NCBI RefSeq assembly: GCF_003429105.1
Contig: NZ_QVTD01000011.1
Location: 153,073-217,072, forward strand
DNA from: Peribacillus glennii
GTDB taxonomy: Bacteria > Bacillota > Bacilli > Bacillales > DSM-1321
Length of the DNA: 64,000 bases
Direction of reading: 5' to 3'
Positions within the stretch are counted from its first letter, which is position 1; each line of letters begins with the position of its first letter. Shown here piece after piece: positions 7,364 through 17,502 of this stretch. The notes beneath the pieces are model-generated. The model did not search any database. It saw only the letters and a list, made by a program, of their open reading frames with translations, and was not told the origin of the DNA. The position numbers and the translations under genes are program-made.

Positions 7364-8564
7364 TGAAGGGCTATGGGCCGAGCGATTTAGAAGCTTCAGC
7401 AAGGAAATGCAAAAATATTTGAGATACATCTTTAACGGGCACCTCTTGTTTGTGCTGGTTTTTGCGGCTGGCGGGCTTTCTTTTTACTATAGCGAATGGG
7501 TAAAAACTTTGAACAGCCATTTCCCTGCCGAAATCATCATGGGTGTGGTGCTGGGGATCCTTGTGGCAAAAAGCCCGATTTATACGTTTTTGAAAGATGC
7601 GGATATCGTTTTTTTTCTTCCGCTGGAAACAAGACTGGGCAGCTATTTTTTTAAGTCTATTTTATTAACCCTTGTGATTCAGGGTTATATAATATTGATG
7701 GCATTTGCCGCTTTTATGCCAATGTATGCAAAAGTAACCGGAGCAGGTCTGGGAGAATTTGCTTGGATGCTTGCCATCCTTCTGGTTCTTAAGTATATCA
7801 ACTTGCAGGTCCATTGGCATGCATTGAAATTCCAGGAGAATTCGGCACCCTTGATGGATGGGTTTGTCCGGCTCGTCATAGATATTCTATTACTGTATTT
7901 TCTTTTTTCAGGTTCAGCTCCCGCGTTTCCGATTGTAACAGGCCTGCTTCTTATCCTTCTTTGGATATATTACCGGAAAACTGCAAGGAAAAAGGGGGTT
8001 AAATGGGAGAGGTTAATTGAACTTGAAGGGAAGCGGTTAATGTCCTTTTATCGGTTTGCCAATCTATTCACCGATGTTCCGAAATTCAGGGACAAAGTTT
8101 CAAGGAGGAAATGGCTTGACCCGCTGCTGCGTTTCATTCCATATAGCCAAAGCTCATCTTATCAGTTTTTATACGCCCGTACGATGCTTAGGGCTAATGA
8201 TTATGTCGGCCTGTTATTCCGCTTAAGTGTGATCGGGTCTTTTGTACTTGCAGCATTGCCGGGATTGTGGGCGAAACTTCTCGTAACGGTTCTGTTTCTG
8301 TACATAACAGGCCTACAGCTGCTGCCTTCCTGGAAACAGCACGAGCTGAAAATATGGGTGTCTCTCTACCCGATTAAGGACGATTTGCGGAGACAGGCAG
8401 TCATCCGGATAATCACGATTTTTTTAATGGTCGAAAATGTTGTGTTTTTAGCAACAGCAATTTTTAGCGGCGGCTTGCTTGCCGGTATTCTCTCCTTTGT
8501 TGCAGGATTGGTCTTTATCTTGCTATTTCAAGCATATGCAAAAAATAAGATAGAGAAATTTTAG
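7356..8564 (+). CDS. ecsB: EcsB, ABC transporter permease
   Basis: Membrane partner of EcsA, 402 aa, with about ten hydrophobic segments, starting near residue 30 and ending with a pair near residues 350-395. Start is ATG 7356 (M-N-S-E-G-L-W-A-E-R-F), inside the end of ecsA with 'gaaggaag' as ribosome site; the longer frame from 7320 only runs inside ecsA. An intrinsic terminator directly follows, so ecsC here is probably transcribed mainly from its own start region. Confidence 0.93.
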   Translation: MNSEGLWAERFRSFSKEMQKYLRYIFNGHLLFVLVFAAGGLSFYYSEWVKTLNSHFPAEIIMGVVLGILVAKSPIYTFLKDADIVFFLPLETRLGSYFFKSILLTLVIQGYIILMAFAAFMPMYAKVTGAGLGEFAWMLAILLVLKYINLQVHWHALKFQENSAPLMDGFVRLVIDILLLYFLFSGSAPAFPIVTGLLLILLWIYYRKTARKKGVKWERLIELEGKRLMSFYRFANLFTDVPKFRDKVSRRKWLDPLLRFIPYSQSSSYQFLYARTMLRANDYVGLLFRLSVIGSFVLAALPGLWAKLLVTVLFLYITGLQLLPSWKQHELKIWVSLYPIKDDLRRQAVIRIITIFLMVENVVFLATAIFSGGLLAGILSFVAGLVFILLFQAYAKNKIEKF

Positions 8565-8566
8565 CT

Positions 8567-8592
8567 ATCCCTGTTTGATAACAGGGATTTTT
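8567..8592 (+). terminator. intrinsic terminator after ecsB
   Basis: Stem 'atccctgtt' / 'aacagggat' with a very short loop and a T-run, starting two bases after the stop codon. It separates ecsAB from ecsC. Confidence 0.85.
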
Positions 8593-8696
8593 CACAATAT
8601 CAAAATCCGCGGCAATATTTCAAAGCTGCCGGCCAAATCATAAAGAGCGTTTTATTGAATGGTCCGTAACCTAATGGAGAGAGAGGAGGGAACCGA

Positions 8697-9422
8697 ATGG
8701 ATAAGTATGAACAGAATGCTTTGGCAGAGGTAGAGGCGTGGAAAAAGAAGCTTATGAGAAAGCCCGGACGGTTTAACAGATTGTCAAGAAAAGCCCAACA
8801 GAAAGTGAATGATTTTATTCCCGAAAAAGCTCATGAAATCATAACAGAAAGTATAAAAGGTTTTGTAAATGGGGTCCTTGCGGGTTCTGAGTATATGACA
8901 AAGCAGAAGGATTTTACGACCATCACACTTGAAGAGAAAGAAGAACGGGTCAGGGAAAAATTAGAGACATTTAAGAAAACGGCGACAGTAGAAGGGGCGG
9001 GAACCGGTGCTGGAGGTATTTTTCTTGGTTTGGCGGATTTTCCCCTATTGCTGAGCATTAAGATGAAATTCCTTTTTGAAGCGGTAAGCCTTTACGGCTT
9101 TAATGTTAAGGAATATACAGAACGGCTTTTTATTCTGCATGTGTTCCAGCTGGCTTTTTCAAGTGAGGAAAAAAGGCAGGAAACCTTAGAAATCCTGGAA
9201 AATTGGGATGAACGAAAACTTACACTTTCTCAATTGGATTGGAAGACTTTCCAACAGGAGTACCGGGACTATATCGATTTGGTGAAAATGTTTCAGCTTG
9301 TACCCGGCATCGGGGCAGTTGTCGGAGCCTATGCAAATTATAACCTGCTGCAACTTTTGGGGGAAACGGCCATGAATTGCTGCAGGATGCGCCTGCTCGG
9401 TGGCAAAATCAAGGAGGAATAA
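8697..9422 (+). CDS. ecsC: EcsC-family protein
   Basis: A 241-aa EcsC-domain protein. It has a basic helical N-terminus, a Gly-rich hydrophobic stretch (G-A-G-T-G-A-G-G-I-F-L-G-L-A-D-F-P, about residues 100-117) and a second Gly-rich element (V-P-G-I-G-A-V-V-G-A-Y-A) near residue 203. EcsC proteins are encoded with EcsAB but are not essential for its known effects, and their function is unknown. ATG 8697 follows 'agaggaggg'. The gene is separated from ecsB by a terminator. Confidence 0.88.
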   Translation: MDKYEQNALAEVEAWKKKLMRKPGRFNRLSRKAQQKVNDFIPEKAHEIITESIKGFVNGVLAGSEYMTKQKDFTTITLEEKEERVREKLETFKKTATVEGAGTGAGGIFLGLADFPLLLSIKMKFLFEAVSLYGFNVKEYTERLFILHVFQLAFSSEEKRQETLEILENWDERKLTLSQLDWKTFQQEYRDYIDLVKMFQLVPGIGAVVGAYANYNLLQLLGETAMNCCRMRLLGGKIKEE

Positions 9423-9468
9423 ATAACTTTAATCACTATTCCCCCTTAACTCGGCATGGGTACCTTAT

Positions 9469-10668
9469 TTACGTCCCTGTTGAGACTTTGGAATCAACTT
9501 GATATGTGATAGCAGCTGTTCCAAGTGTTTTTGCTGCAATCAGCATCGCTTTTTCATCAAAATCAAACTTTGGATGATGGTGGGGGTAAATCACTTCAAC
9601 ACCTGCTGCCTTTGCCCCAGTAAAGAAGAAAGTGCCCTTTACATTTTGCAGATAATAAGCGAAATCCTCGCCCCCCATATCCGGCTCCATTTCTTCAATT
9701 GACGTAACTTCCGCTACCATTCCGGCACTTTCGACCACATGTTTTGTTTGTTCGTCATGGGGGACCACTGCCGGATATCCCCGTGTATACGTATATTCAT
9801 AGGAACAGTCGGAAGATAGGCAGATTCCTTTTACGACTTTTTCGATCTCTGATTCGATGAAGTCCCTTACATCATCATTAAATGTGCGGACTGTACCGAT
9901 GAGATTGGCTCTATCGGCAATAATGTTAAAAGCATTTTCAGCCACAAACGAGGCTACCGTGACAACTGCGGGCTCTATCGGGCTTATCCGTCTTGAAACA
10001 ATCTGCTGGAGTTCGAGTACCAGCTGGGAAGCAGCCACAATGGCGTCCTTCGTTTTATGGGGCTGTGCACCGTGGCCGCCTCTTCCCTGGATTTTGATTT
10101 CAAACCGGTCGGCAGCAGCCATGATCGGGCCAAAACGATATTGGATTGTACCGGTGGGCACCGTCGCCCATAAATGGGTGCCGAAAATGGCATCTACACC
10201 TTCCAGACAACCATCCTCAATCATTGGTTTCGCCCCGCCGGGTGCGTATTCTTCAGCATGCTGGTGAATGAAAACATATTCCCCTTCCAAGTCGTCCTTT
10301 AAAGCATGAACTGCATTTGCCAGCATCAGAAGGGCAGAGGTATGCCCGTCATGTCCGCACGCATGCATCACTCCGGGGACAGTCGATTTATATGGAACAT
10401 CTTTTTCGTCCTGGATCGGCAATGCATCAAAATCAGCCCTGAGCGCAACCGTCCTGCCGGGCCTGGATCCTGAAATTCTTGCCACGACACCATTTCCTCC
10501 TACACCGGTGCGTGTTTCGATTCCGAGCTGCCGATAAAAATTCGCGATGTAAGCCGCTGTTTTTGTTTCCTGAAATGATACCTCAGGATGCTGATGCAGG
10601 TATCTGCGGATCGAAACCATCTCCTCAAAAGATTCCTCCAAAAGCGTATGTAGCTTATGAATCAACAC
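9469..10668 (-). CDS. yhaA: M20-family amidohydrolase (YhaA-like)
   Basis: Zinc-dependent amidohydrolase of the M20/amidohydrolase group (399 aa), which removes acyl groups from amino acids or peptides. Metal and catalytic motifs are visible: H-A-C-G-H-D-G-H near residue 103, the Q-H-A-E-E pair near residue 136, and the dimerisation-domain motif G-R-G-G-H-G-A-Q-P-H near residue 196; the last metal His lies in Y-P-H-H-H-P-K-F. It begins at GTG 10668 (or the next codon, TTG) behind 'aggggggaa'. Position beside ecsABC matches B. subtilis yhaA. The exact substrate cannot be told. Confidence 0.87.
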   Translation of the reverse strand: MLIHKLHTLLEESFEEMVSIRRYLHQHPEVSFQETKTAAYIANFYRQLGIETRTGVGGNGVVARISGSRPGRTVALRADFDALPIQDEKDVPYKSTVPGVMHACGHDGHTSALLMLANAVHALKDDLEGEYVFIHQHAEEYAPGGAKPMIEDGCLEGVDAIFGTHLWATVPTGTIQYRFGPIMAAADRFEIKIQGRGGHGAQPHKTKDAIVAASQLVLELQQIVSRRISPIEPAVVTVASFVAENAFNIIADRANLIGTVRTFNDDVRDFIESEIEKVVKGICLSSDCSYEYTYTRGYPAVVPHDEQTKHVVESAGMVAEVTSIEEMEPDMGGEDFAYYLQNVKGTFFFTGAKAAGVEVIYPHHHPKFDFDEKAMLIAAKTLGTAAITYQVDSKVSTGT

Positions 10669-10839
10669 AGAGTTCCCCCCTAAACGGTAATTATGTAAAT
10701 TTTAAGACAATTATAACATAAGGAGCGGGGAAATAACGGTGTTTTTCAGGGACTCAACTGATGTGCTATAACAAAGTCTGGTGTTCTTGGAATGATTTTA
10801 AAAAAGACTCGAAACCAGGCGATTCATTCAATGCACGGA

Positions 10840-11694
10840 TTATTGTTTAACTAATTTTTTAAATTGAGTTAAGGAAGTATCATAGGAGACACGTATTCTA
10901 TTCAATTCATATCGATTTTTTAAATCGGCAAATCCTGGTTTTGTGGTTACCGCATAGTCATAGTATTTCTTTGTTTCAGAAATGACTGTCGAATTATAAT
11001 GTCCAATCGGATAACATAGTGTGTTTATCTTTTTACCAGTAATTGTCTCAAGAATCCTTTTTGAATCGACAAGCTCTTTTTTGTAATTTTTAGTTGTTGT
11101 TAAAGAAGGGTGTGAATAGGTATGTGACTGAATAGACATAATGCCGGAATCACTGATTGTTTTTAACTGCCTGGGTGAGAGACCGTTTTTTGTGCCTACT
11201 TTATTTGCGATCATAAAAATGACACCTTTGGAGTTGAACTTAGAATCCCGCAATTCTTTTAAAATGGCAAATGCATTGATATTGTTTTTATAGCCGTCAT
11301 CGAATGTTATTATTATTGGCTTTTTTAGTTTCTTCAATCTTGCTAAATCATCAAACGTAATCGGGGTAAATCCACTGGCCGTCAAATATTGAATTTGTGA
11401 GCGGAAAATTTTTGGAGTTACGTATAATCCTTTCAATCCATTGCCTTCATAATCCGCTATAGCGTGATACATAAGTATCGGGATTTTTGAGGGGATTTTT
11501 CGCTGTAAATCAGCATTCGATTGTAAAATGCTTGCTTTAGCAATCGTTCGATTGGAGGCTGTTGATGCAAGGATCGATTTATTAACATGTTTTTCGGACC
11601 TGAGGCTCGATTCTGGTATGAGACTTAGAGTTAAATAAGTTGCTAATGCAATAAGCAAAATCCTTTCTATGAAACTGCCGGTTTTTGTTTTCAT
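10840..11694 (-). CDS. secreted/membrane polysaccharide deacetylase
   Basis: NodB-type carbohydrate esterase (284 aa). An N-terminal signal anchor (residues about 9-27) exports it. The fold starts with I-P-I-L-M-Y-H near residue 72, as in IcaB/PgaB-like enzymes. Metal-site motif T-F-D-D-G-Y carries Asp132/Asp133, and S-H-T-Y-S-H has His191 and His195. It probably deacetylates N-acetylglucosamine polymers of cell wall or matrix. ATG 11694 follows 'agggaga'. It stands alone, with no obvious matrix operon alongside. Confidence 0.85.
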   Translation of the reverse strand: MKTKTGSFIERILLIALATYLTLSLIPESSLRSEKHVNKSILASTASNRTIAKASILQSNADLQRKIPSKIPILMYHAIADYEGNGLKGLYVTPKIFRSQIQYLTASGFTPITFDDLARLKKLKKPIIITFDDGYKNNINAFAILKELRDSKFNSKGVIFMIANKVGTKNGLSPRQLKTISDSGIMSIQSHTYSHPSLTTTKNYKKELVDSKRILETITGKKINTLCYPIGHYNSTVISETKKYYDYAVTTKPGFADLKNRYELNRIRVSYDTSLTQFKKLVKQ

Positions 11695-11943
11695 CTTTTC
11701 TCCCTGCGTTCTATTTCTCTGTTTATCATAAGAAAAAATCGTTTATACAAAATATTCCAAAATTTACTTCTTATGTAAATGTTGTTAAAAAAGCGATTAG
11801 CAAGCTGATTTTATTTACCTGCAACGATAGTGGGGAAAGGTGAAGCTTATCGTTATTATATTGATACGTGTGGAATGTATTGAAAGAATTCAGGGGAGGG
11901 GGTTCCCGTTAGTGTTATTACCTGAAAAATACACGCAACAACA

Positions 11944-11981
11944 TAAAAAAGGACCCACTCTTTTCGTTGCTCGAGTGAGCC
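11944..11981 (-). terminator. intrinsic terminator for hmoB
   Basis: On the minus strand 'ggctcactc' pairs with 'gagtgggtc' (one wobble), followed by 'cttttttatg', about 12 nt past the hmoB stop. The rest of the stretch 11700-11990 holds nothing I can assign beyond the promoter area of the deacetylase gene. Confidence 0.6.
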
Positions 11982-11993
11982 TTCTCTTGCCTA

Positions 11994-12554
<561 letters not shown>

Positions 12555-12740
12555 TTAATTTTCAGTTTCGGGCCCTATTTTCTGAAATAACAAAAAACAA
12601 GGAAAAGAGGCGATTTTTTGACAAATGGAAAGGTTACCTATACATACATAGTAGAAAAGGCTATAGTGAAAACAGATTACATTTGAAAAAAATCGTCCTC
12701 ATGCTATTCTATGTAAGGAAATAATATAACTTTGTTTGCA

Positions 12741-12819
12741 TGACCCCTAATGCTATAAAGCGTTAAAGCTGTGGGGGTCAGACCCATGGTGCAGTTCAGC
12801 GTTAACGTGCTGGGGTCAG
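12741..12819. repeat. palindromic 'ggggtcag' repeat, double unit, copy A
   Basis: Two adjacent palindromes: 12741-12780 (TGACCCC ... GGGGGTCA) and 12781-12819 (GACCC ... GGGGTC), each enclosing a purine/pyrimidine-mixed loop with 'gcgttaa'. It belongs to the same family as 49707-49754 and 63259-63310. It ends about 20 nt before the hemE start codon and so lies in the hemE leader. Confidence 0.75.
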
Positions 12820-12838
12820 CTCTGAAAGGTGGATATGA

Positions 12839-13879
12839 ATGACAAGGGAATTTAACGATACTTTTTTAAAGGCTGCCAGAGGTGAAAGGGCCGGCCATGT
12901 GCCAGTTTGGTATATGCGCCAGGCGGGAAGGTCCCAGCCGGAATATCGGGCGTTAAAAGAGAAATATTCTTTATTCGAAATTACGCACCAGCCTGAATTA
13001 TGCGCTTACGTAACCCGTTTGCCCGTAGAACAGTATGATGTCGACGCGGCCATCCTATACAAGGATATCATGACACCGCTGCCGGCAATTGGTGTGGATG
13101 TCGAAATAAAAACAGGAATCGGCCCTGTCATTTCAAATCCGATCCGCTCCATAGACGATGTGGAGAAATTGGGCGAATTGTCCCCCGAAGATGACATTCC
13201 TTATGTACTGGAAACAATTAAATTGTTAACAACTGAACAATTATCCGTTCCTTTGATTGGTTTTTCCGGCGCTCCATTTACGATTGCTTCTTATATGATC
13301 GAGGGCGGGCCATCGAAAAACTATAACAAAACAAAGGCGTTTATGTATACAGAACCTAAAGCGTGGTTTGCGTTAATGGACAAGCTTGCCGATATGATCA
13401 TTGTTTATGTGAAATCTCAAATCCAGGCAGGCGCAAAAGCCATCCAGATTTTTGATTCGTGGGTAGGCGCATTGAATGTTGAAGATTACCGTTCCTTCAT
13501 AAAACCGGTAATGGCCCGGATTTTATCTTCCTTAAAAGAAGAAAATGTACCATTGATTATGTTTGGAGTAGGAGCAAGCCATCTGGCGCTTGAATGGAAT
13601 GACCTTCCGCTGGATGTTGTCGGCCTAGATTGGAGATTGTCAATCTCGGAAGCACGCCATTTGGGAATCAATAAAACTGTCCAAGGTAACCTGGATCCCG
13701 CTATCCTTCTGTCTTCTTGGGATGTTATTCAAGAAAGGGCGGCAAAAATCCTTGATATGGGAATGGAACAGCCGGGTTATATCTTTAACTTGGGCCATGG
13801 GGTATTTCCGCAGGTAAATCCAGAGACATTAAAGCGGCTGACTTCTTTCATCCATGAATATTCTGCCGGCAAACGATAA
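12839..13879 (+). CDS. hemE: uroporphyrinogen decarboxylase
   Basis: Decarboxylates uroporphyrinogen III to coproporphyrinogen III in cytoplasmic haem synthesis. 346 aa, full length. The family signature [15 protein letters not shown] is at residues 21-35, and [12 protein letters not shown] and G-L-D-W-R are present. ATG 12839 has 'aaaggtgg' upstream; a nearby upstream ATG is out of frame. First gene of hemE-hemH-hemY on the plus strand. Its leader carries the palindromic repeat pair at 12741-12819. Confidence 0.95.
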   Translation: MTREFNDTFLKAARGERAGHVPVWYMRQAGRSQPEYRALKEKYSLFEITHQPELCAYVTRLPVEQYDVDAAILYKDIMTPLPAIGVDVEIKTGIGPVISNPIRSIDDVEKLGELSPEDDIPYVLETIKLLTTEQLSVPLIGFSGAPFTIASYMIEGGPSKNYNKTKAFMYTEPKAWFALMDKLADMIIVYVKSQIQAGAKAIQIFDSWVGALNVEDYRSFIKPVMARILSSLKEENVPLIMFGVGASHLALEWNDLPLDVVGLDWRLSISEARHLGINKTVQGNLDPAILLSSWDVIQERAAKILDMGMEQPGYIFNLGHGVFPQVNPETLKRLTSFIHEYSAGKR

Positions 13880-13972
13880 CCTCTTTCCCGAACCAACCGA
13901 GTGGACTGCTTGCAAAATTGTGTCCGTTTTAGGCAAAATATAAGGATATTCTATAAATGAGGAGCAAGGTTA

Positions 13973-14905
13973 ATGTTACGAAAAAAAATGGGCCTATTGG
14001 TAATGGCTTACGGTACACCATATAAAGAAGAAGATATTGAACGGTATTATACACATATCCGACACGGGAGAAGGCCGACTGATGAACAGCTTCTTGATCT
14101 TAAAAACAGATACGAGGCGATCGGCGGCATTTCCCCATTGGCGAAAATTACACAAGCACAGGCAGAAGAGCTGGAAAAACGCCTGAATGAAACTCAGGGT
14201 GAAATAGAATTCAAGGCTTATCTTGGATTGAAGCATATAGAACCTTTTGTGGAAGATGCTGTTAAGCAAATGCATGATGACGGCATTACTGAGGCTGTAA
14301 GCATCGTACTGGCTCCTCACTTTTCAACGTTCAGCGTAAAGTCATACAATGGACGGGCCAGGGAAGAAGCTGAAAAGCTCGGCGGCCTCAAAATTAATTC
14401 TGTTGAGAGCTGGTATGATGAACCAAAATTTATCCAGTACTGGACAGACCAATTGGAGAAAACATTTTCAAAAATGACGAAAGAAGAAAAAGATCATTCG
14501 GTTTTGATCGTTTCTGCGCACAGCCTACCTGAAAAAATCTTGCAAACGGGAGATCCTTACCCAAACCAGCTAAAAGAAACAGCCGAGCTGATAGTTAAGG
14601 CAGCAGGCGTGAAGAATTTTGCAATCGGCTGGCAAAGTGCGGGCCAAACGCCGGAACCATGGCTCGGGCCGGATGTTCAGGACCTGACAAGGGATTTATT
14701 TAATGAAAAAGGGTACAAAGCATTTATTTATATCCCGGCAGGCTTTGTTGCCGAGCATTTAGAGGTTCTTTATGACAATGATTATGAGTGCAAAGTGGTT
14801 ACGGAGGAAATTGGAGCCTCTTACTACCGCCCCGAAATGCCGAATGTCCATCCGGCTTTTATCGATGCCCTTGCGACCATTGTATTGAACAAAGTTAAAG
14901 AATAA
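13973..14905 (+). CDS. hemH: coproporphyrin ferrochelatase
   Basis: Inserts ferrous iron into coproporphyrin III in the Gram-positive haem pathway. The 310-aa product has the conserved catalytic His183 (V-S-A-H-S-L-P) and Glu264 (E-H-L-E-V-L-Y-D), with Tyr13 in M-A-Y-G-T-P, at the same numbers I recall for the B. subtilis enzyme. ATG 13973 follows 'gaggag'. It lies 93 nt after hemE and 75 nt before hemY, consistent with one operon. Confidence 0.95.
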   Translation: MLRKKMGLLVMAYGTPYKEEDIERYYTHIRHGRRPTDEQLLDLKNRYEAIGGISPLAKITQAQAEELEKRLNETQGEIEFKAYLGLKHIEPFVEDAVKQMHDDGITEAVSIVLAPHFSTFSVKSYNGRAREEAEKLGGLKINSVESWYDEPKFIQYWTDQLEKTFSKMTKEEKDHSVLIVSAHSLPEKILQTGDPYPNQLKETAELIVKAAGVKNFAIGWQSAGQTPEPWLGPDVQDLTRDLFNEKGYKAFIYIPAGFVAEHLEVLYDNDYECKVVTEEIGASYYRPEMPNVHPAFIDALATIVLNKVKE

Positions 14906-14980
14906 TCAGGTTACATTATGAACACGGCCCTTAAGGGACCAATCTTGTAAATCAGCAAATAAAAAAGAAGGCGATGTACC

Positions 14981-16429
14981 GTGAATCAGTCAAAAAGAAA
15001 GATAGCTGTCATCGGTGGCGGCATAACCGGATTAGCTTCTGCTTTCTACCTTCAAAAAAAAGCAAAGGAAGAAAGTCTTCCTTATGAAATCGTGTTAATC
15101 GAAGCATCCCCTCGTTTGGGAGGGAAAGTGCAGACCGCAGTCCGTGACGGCTTTGTCATTGAAAAAGGTCCTGATTCTTTTGTTGCACGTAAATTAAGTG
15201 CATCTAGGCTGGCGCGGGAAGTCGGAATGGAAGACAAGCTGGTGTACAATACGGCAGGGAAATCGTATGTGCTTGTTAAAGACCGCCTCCACCCGATGCC
15301 AGGCGGGTCGATCATGGGCGTTCCGACTGAAATTGGGCCATTTATTACGACTGGCCTATTCAGCCCGATGGGGAAATTGCGGGCAGCCGCGGATTTTGTC
15401 CTTCCCCGTTCAGAGAAAAAAGGAGACCAATCCCTAGGGGAGTTCTTCCGCCGCCGCCTGGGTGATGAAGTGCTGGAGAACCTAATTGAGCCTTTATTAT
15501 CGGGAATTTATGCAGGAGATATTGACAAATTAAGCCTGATGGCAACGTTCCCGCAATTTTACGAGGTGGAACAGCAGTACCGGAGCCTGATTTTCGGAAT
15601 GAAAAAAACGACTCCCGCCTCTCCGTCAAAGCCACCCAAAAATGCTCCGAAAAAAGGCGGGTTCCTGACCTTTACAACCGGTCTTCAATCTTTCATAGAT
15701 GCAATCGATGCACATCTCGAAAGCGGATCTGTCTTGAAAGGCGTCAGGGTGGAACAAATCAAGAAAGAAGATAACAACACCTATCGCCTTCGGTTGAATA
15801 ATCACGAAGTGATGTACGCAGATGCGGTAATTGTATCCACGCCCCATCGCGCTATACCGGGCATGTTTCCAAACCAAACGTTTTTTGAACCGCTCAGGGA
15901 AATGCAAGCGACCAGTGTGGCAACTGTGGCAATGGCTTTTGATCAATCAGCCATCACCCAGGATATCGACGGGACTGGATTTGTCGTTTCCCGGAACAGT
16001 GATTACACGATTACGGCATGTACATGGACCCATAAAAAATGGCCTCATTCCACGCCAAAGGGCAAGGTGCTGATTCGCTGCTACGTCGGGAGGGCCGGTG
16101 ACGAAGCGGTGGTGGATTTATCCGATGATGAAATAAACAACATTGTTCTTGAAGATTTAAATAAGACGATGTCCATTACATCTAAGCCTGATTTTTCAAT
16201 CATAACACGCTGGAAGGATTCTATGCCTCAATATACTGTTGGCCATAAGCAGCGGATCGAAAGTGTCAAAAAAGGCGTAAAAGCAGAATTTCCCGGTGTG
16301 TTTCTAGCGGGCAGTTCATTTGAAGGACTTGGCCTTCCTGATTGTATCGATCAGGCTGAACGGGCTGTGGAACACGTGGTACAATATTTGAAGTACAAGC
16401 AAGGATCCATAACAGAAACTGTCCATTAA
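14981..16429 (+). CDS. hemY: coproporphyrinogen III oxidase (HemY/CgoX)
   Basis: FAD-dependent oxidase that makes coproporphyrin III from coproporphyrinogen III. 482 aa. The dinucleotide-binding motif G-G-G-I-T-G-L is at residues 12-18, and the C-terminal FAD motif F-L-A-G-S-S-F-E-G-L-G-L-P-D-C-I is present. GTG 14981 is the start, behind 'agaaggcg'. Like the B. subtilis enzyme it lacks a signal or membrane anchor. Last gene of the hem operon; a terminator overlaps its end. Confidence 0.94.
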   Translation: MNQSKRKIAVIGGGITGLASAFYLQKKAKEESLPYEIVLIEASPRLGGKVQTAVRDGFVIEKGPDSFVARKLSASRLAREVGMEDKLVYNTAGKSYVLVKDRLHPMPGGSIMGVPTEIGPFITTGLFSPMGKLRAAADFVLPRSEKKGDQSLGEFFRRRLGDEVLENLIEPLLSGIYAGDIDKLSLMATFPQFYEVEQQYRSLIFGMKKTTPASPSKPPKNAPKKGGFLTFTTGLQSFIDAIDAHLESGSVLKGVRVEQIKKEDNNTYRLRLNNHEVMYADAVIVSTPHRAIPGMFPNQTFFEPLREMQATSVATVAMAFDQSAITQDIDGTGFVVSRNSDYTITACTWTHKKWPHSTPKGKVLIRCYVGRAGDEAVVDLSDDEINNIVLEDLNKTMSITSKPDFSIITRWKDSMPQYTVGHKQRIESVKKGVKAEFPGVFLAGSSFEGLGLPDCIDQAERAVEHVVQYLKYKQGSITETVH

Positions 16430-16447
16430 CCATGGGCAGTTTTTTTA
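16417..16447 (+). terminator. intrinsic terminator of hemEHY
   Basis: Stem 'aactgtccat' / 'atgggcagtt' (one G-T pair) with a T-run, overlapping the hemY stop. Confidence 0.9.
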
Positions 16448-16497
16448 CAAAAATGCCGTTAAAGCAGGAAACATATCATTATGTGGAGAATATAGAA

Positions 16498-16599
16498 TCA
16501 TTCGCACATGGAAAGGGTAACAGCAAATGCAGACGCCAGCAGAAGGAATGCTTCCAAGACATATTTCGGCCAAAAAGTTCTTGATTTTTTTGGCGGCAT
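16498..16599 (-). CDS. possible small single-helix membrane peptide (33 aa)
   Basis: On the minus strand, ATG 16599 opens a 33-residue frame: basic head (M-P-P-K-K-S-R-T-F-W-P-K-Y) and a hydrophobic helix (L-E-A-F-L-L-L-A-S-A-F-A-V-T-L), which looks protein-like. The ribosome site is weak and no family is recognised. It may be a real micropeptide or the tail of a lost gene. Confidence 0.3.
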   Translation of the reverse strand: MPPKKSRTFWPKYVLEAFLLLASAFAVTLSMCE

Positions 16600-16623
16600 C
16601 CTGTGCAAGTTAGGGGGACCAAC

Positions 16624-17028
16624 ATGTTTATAACAAAAATCCAGCCGCGTGTTTCCGAAACGGACGGGGCCGGCCATATCAATAATACGACGATTCCTAT
16701 TTGGTTTGAGGCAGGGCGTGAGGACATTTTTAAATTGTTTACCCCAAGCTCAAGCTTTAAGGATTGGAAGCTCGTGCTTGTGAATATGAACATTGATTTT
16801 ACCCATGAAATTTTCTACGGGACCGAGGCCGTCGTCAAGACGTGGATTGACCGCCTTGGCACTTCCAGTTTTGTGATAAAGGAAGAGATTTACCAGGATG
16901 ATATTTTGTGTGCAAAAGGGACGTCGGCCTATGTTAATTACAATTTTCAAAAGAAACAGCCCGAGCGGATACCGGATAATCTGCGTGAACAGTTAACAAC
17001 ACACATCGAAGATCAACCAACAGTGTAA
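16624..17028 (+). CDS. hotdog-fold acyl-CoA thioesterase
   Basis: A 134-aa 4HBT-type thioesterase. The motif V-S-E-T-D-G-A-G-H-I-N-N-T (residues 9-21) matches the YbgC/4HBT active-site loop (usually D-x-x-G-H-x-N), and F-E-A-G-R-E-D follows. Start ATG 16624 is chosen because 'agggggac' lies just upstream; the longer frame from 16603 lacks one. Such enzymes hydrolyse acyl- or hydroxybenzoyl-CoA; the substrate is undetermined. Monocistronic, with a terminator after it. Confidence 0.82.
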   Translation: MFITKIQPRVSETDGAGHINNTTIPIWFEAGREDIFKLFTPSSSFKDWKLVLVNMNIDFTHEIFYGTEAVVKTWIDRLGTSSFVIKEEIYQDDILCAKGTSAYVNYNFQKKQPERIPDNLREQLTTHIEDQPTV

Positions 17029-17050
17029 TTGGCAAGTCCGGCCTGTACAA

Positions 17051-17089
17051 AAAAAGAACCAGTCGCGATTGTAGCGGCTGGTTTTTTGC
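17051..17089 (+). terminator. intrinsic terminator after the thioesterase
   Basis: Stem 'accagtcgc' / 'gcggctggt' with a 7-nt loop and six T. Confidence 0.88.
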
Positions 17090-17183
17090 ATACAGCAAAC
17101 AATAGGGAAATGCGCCTGTGAGATAAATGACGCATGTTATGGAAGCAATCTGCTTTGGTGAGAAGCAGATGGTGAAACCTGGA

Positions 17184-17318
17184 TTAATTTACGGATACAT
17201 TGAGGCAATGGCTGCATGTACTGCCATAGCACTCATGCTGTTCTTCAATTTTTTCGCCGCATTCTGAACATTGCTTGGCTGGTAGGTTTTTAAAAAATTC
17301 AACGCTGCTTTGGATCAT
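17184..17318 (-). CDS. yhfH: YhfH-family small zinc-ribbon protein (44 aa)
   Basis: A 44-residue protein beginning M-I-Q-S-S-V-E-F-F-K-N-L-P. Cysteine pairs C17-x-x-C20 and C35-x-x-C38 plus Cys30 suggest a small zinc ribbon. ATG 17318 follows 'ggaggttg'. B. subtilis has yhfH directly before yhfI and lplJ, as here, which makes the assignment firm despite the short length. Function unknown; the paired cysteines suggest metal binding. Confidence 0.8.
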   Translation of the reverse strand: MIQSSVEFFKNLPAKQCSECGEKIEEQHECYGSTCSHCLNVSVN

Positions 17319-17382
17319 CTTTTTCAACCTCCAATTTAGTATTGTTTTCTGAATATTTTTAACTTACCTTGATTGTATTATA

Positions 17383-17421
17383 ACAGTTTTGTTCTGTCAA
17401 CAATGTTTTATAACAAAATTC
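17383..17421. promoter_or_regulatory. dyad in the divergent yhfH-yhfI promoter region
   Basis: An imperfect inverted repeat, 'ttataacagttttgtt' facing 'aacaatgttttataac', covers likely promoter sequences of both divergent genes (TTGACA and TATAAT-like words on the minus strand). It may be an operator, but no known regulator consensus is matched. Confidence 0.35.
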
Positions 17422-17502
17422 AAAAAGGTGAAAAAATAGGCAGAATGAATTATAGTATGGAAAGAAAACTATACTGAAACGGACAAGGAGAGTGAATGGC
17501 AT

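Noticed and set aside
9857..10267. 136-codon plus-strand frame opposite the M20 amidohydrolase
   Set aside because: Shadow of the zinc-hydrolase gene; low-quality composition rich in Ser/Ala/Trp and no start signal.
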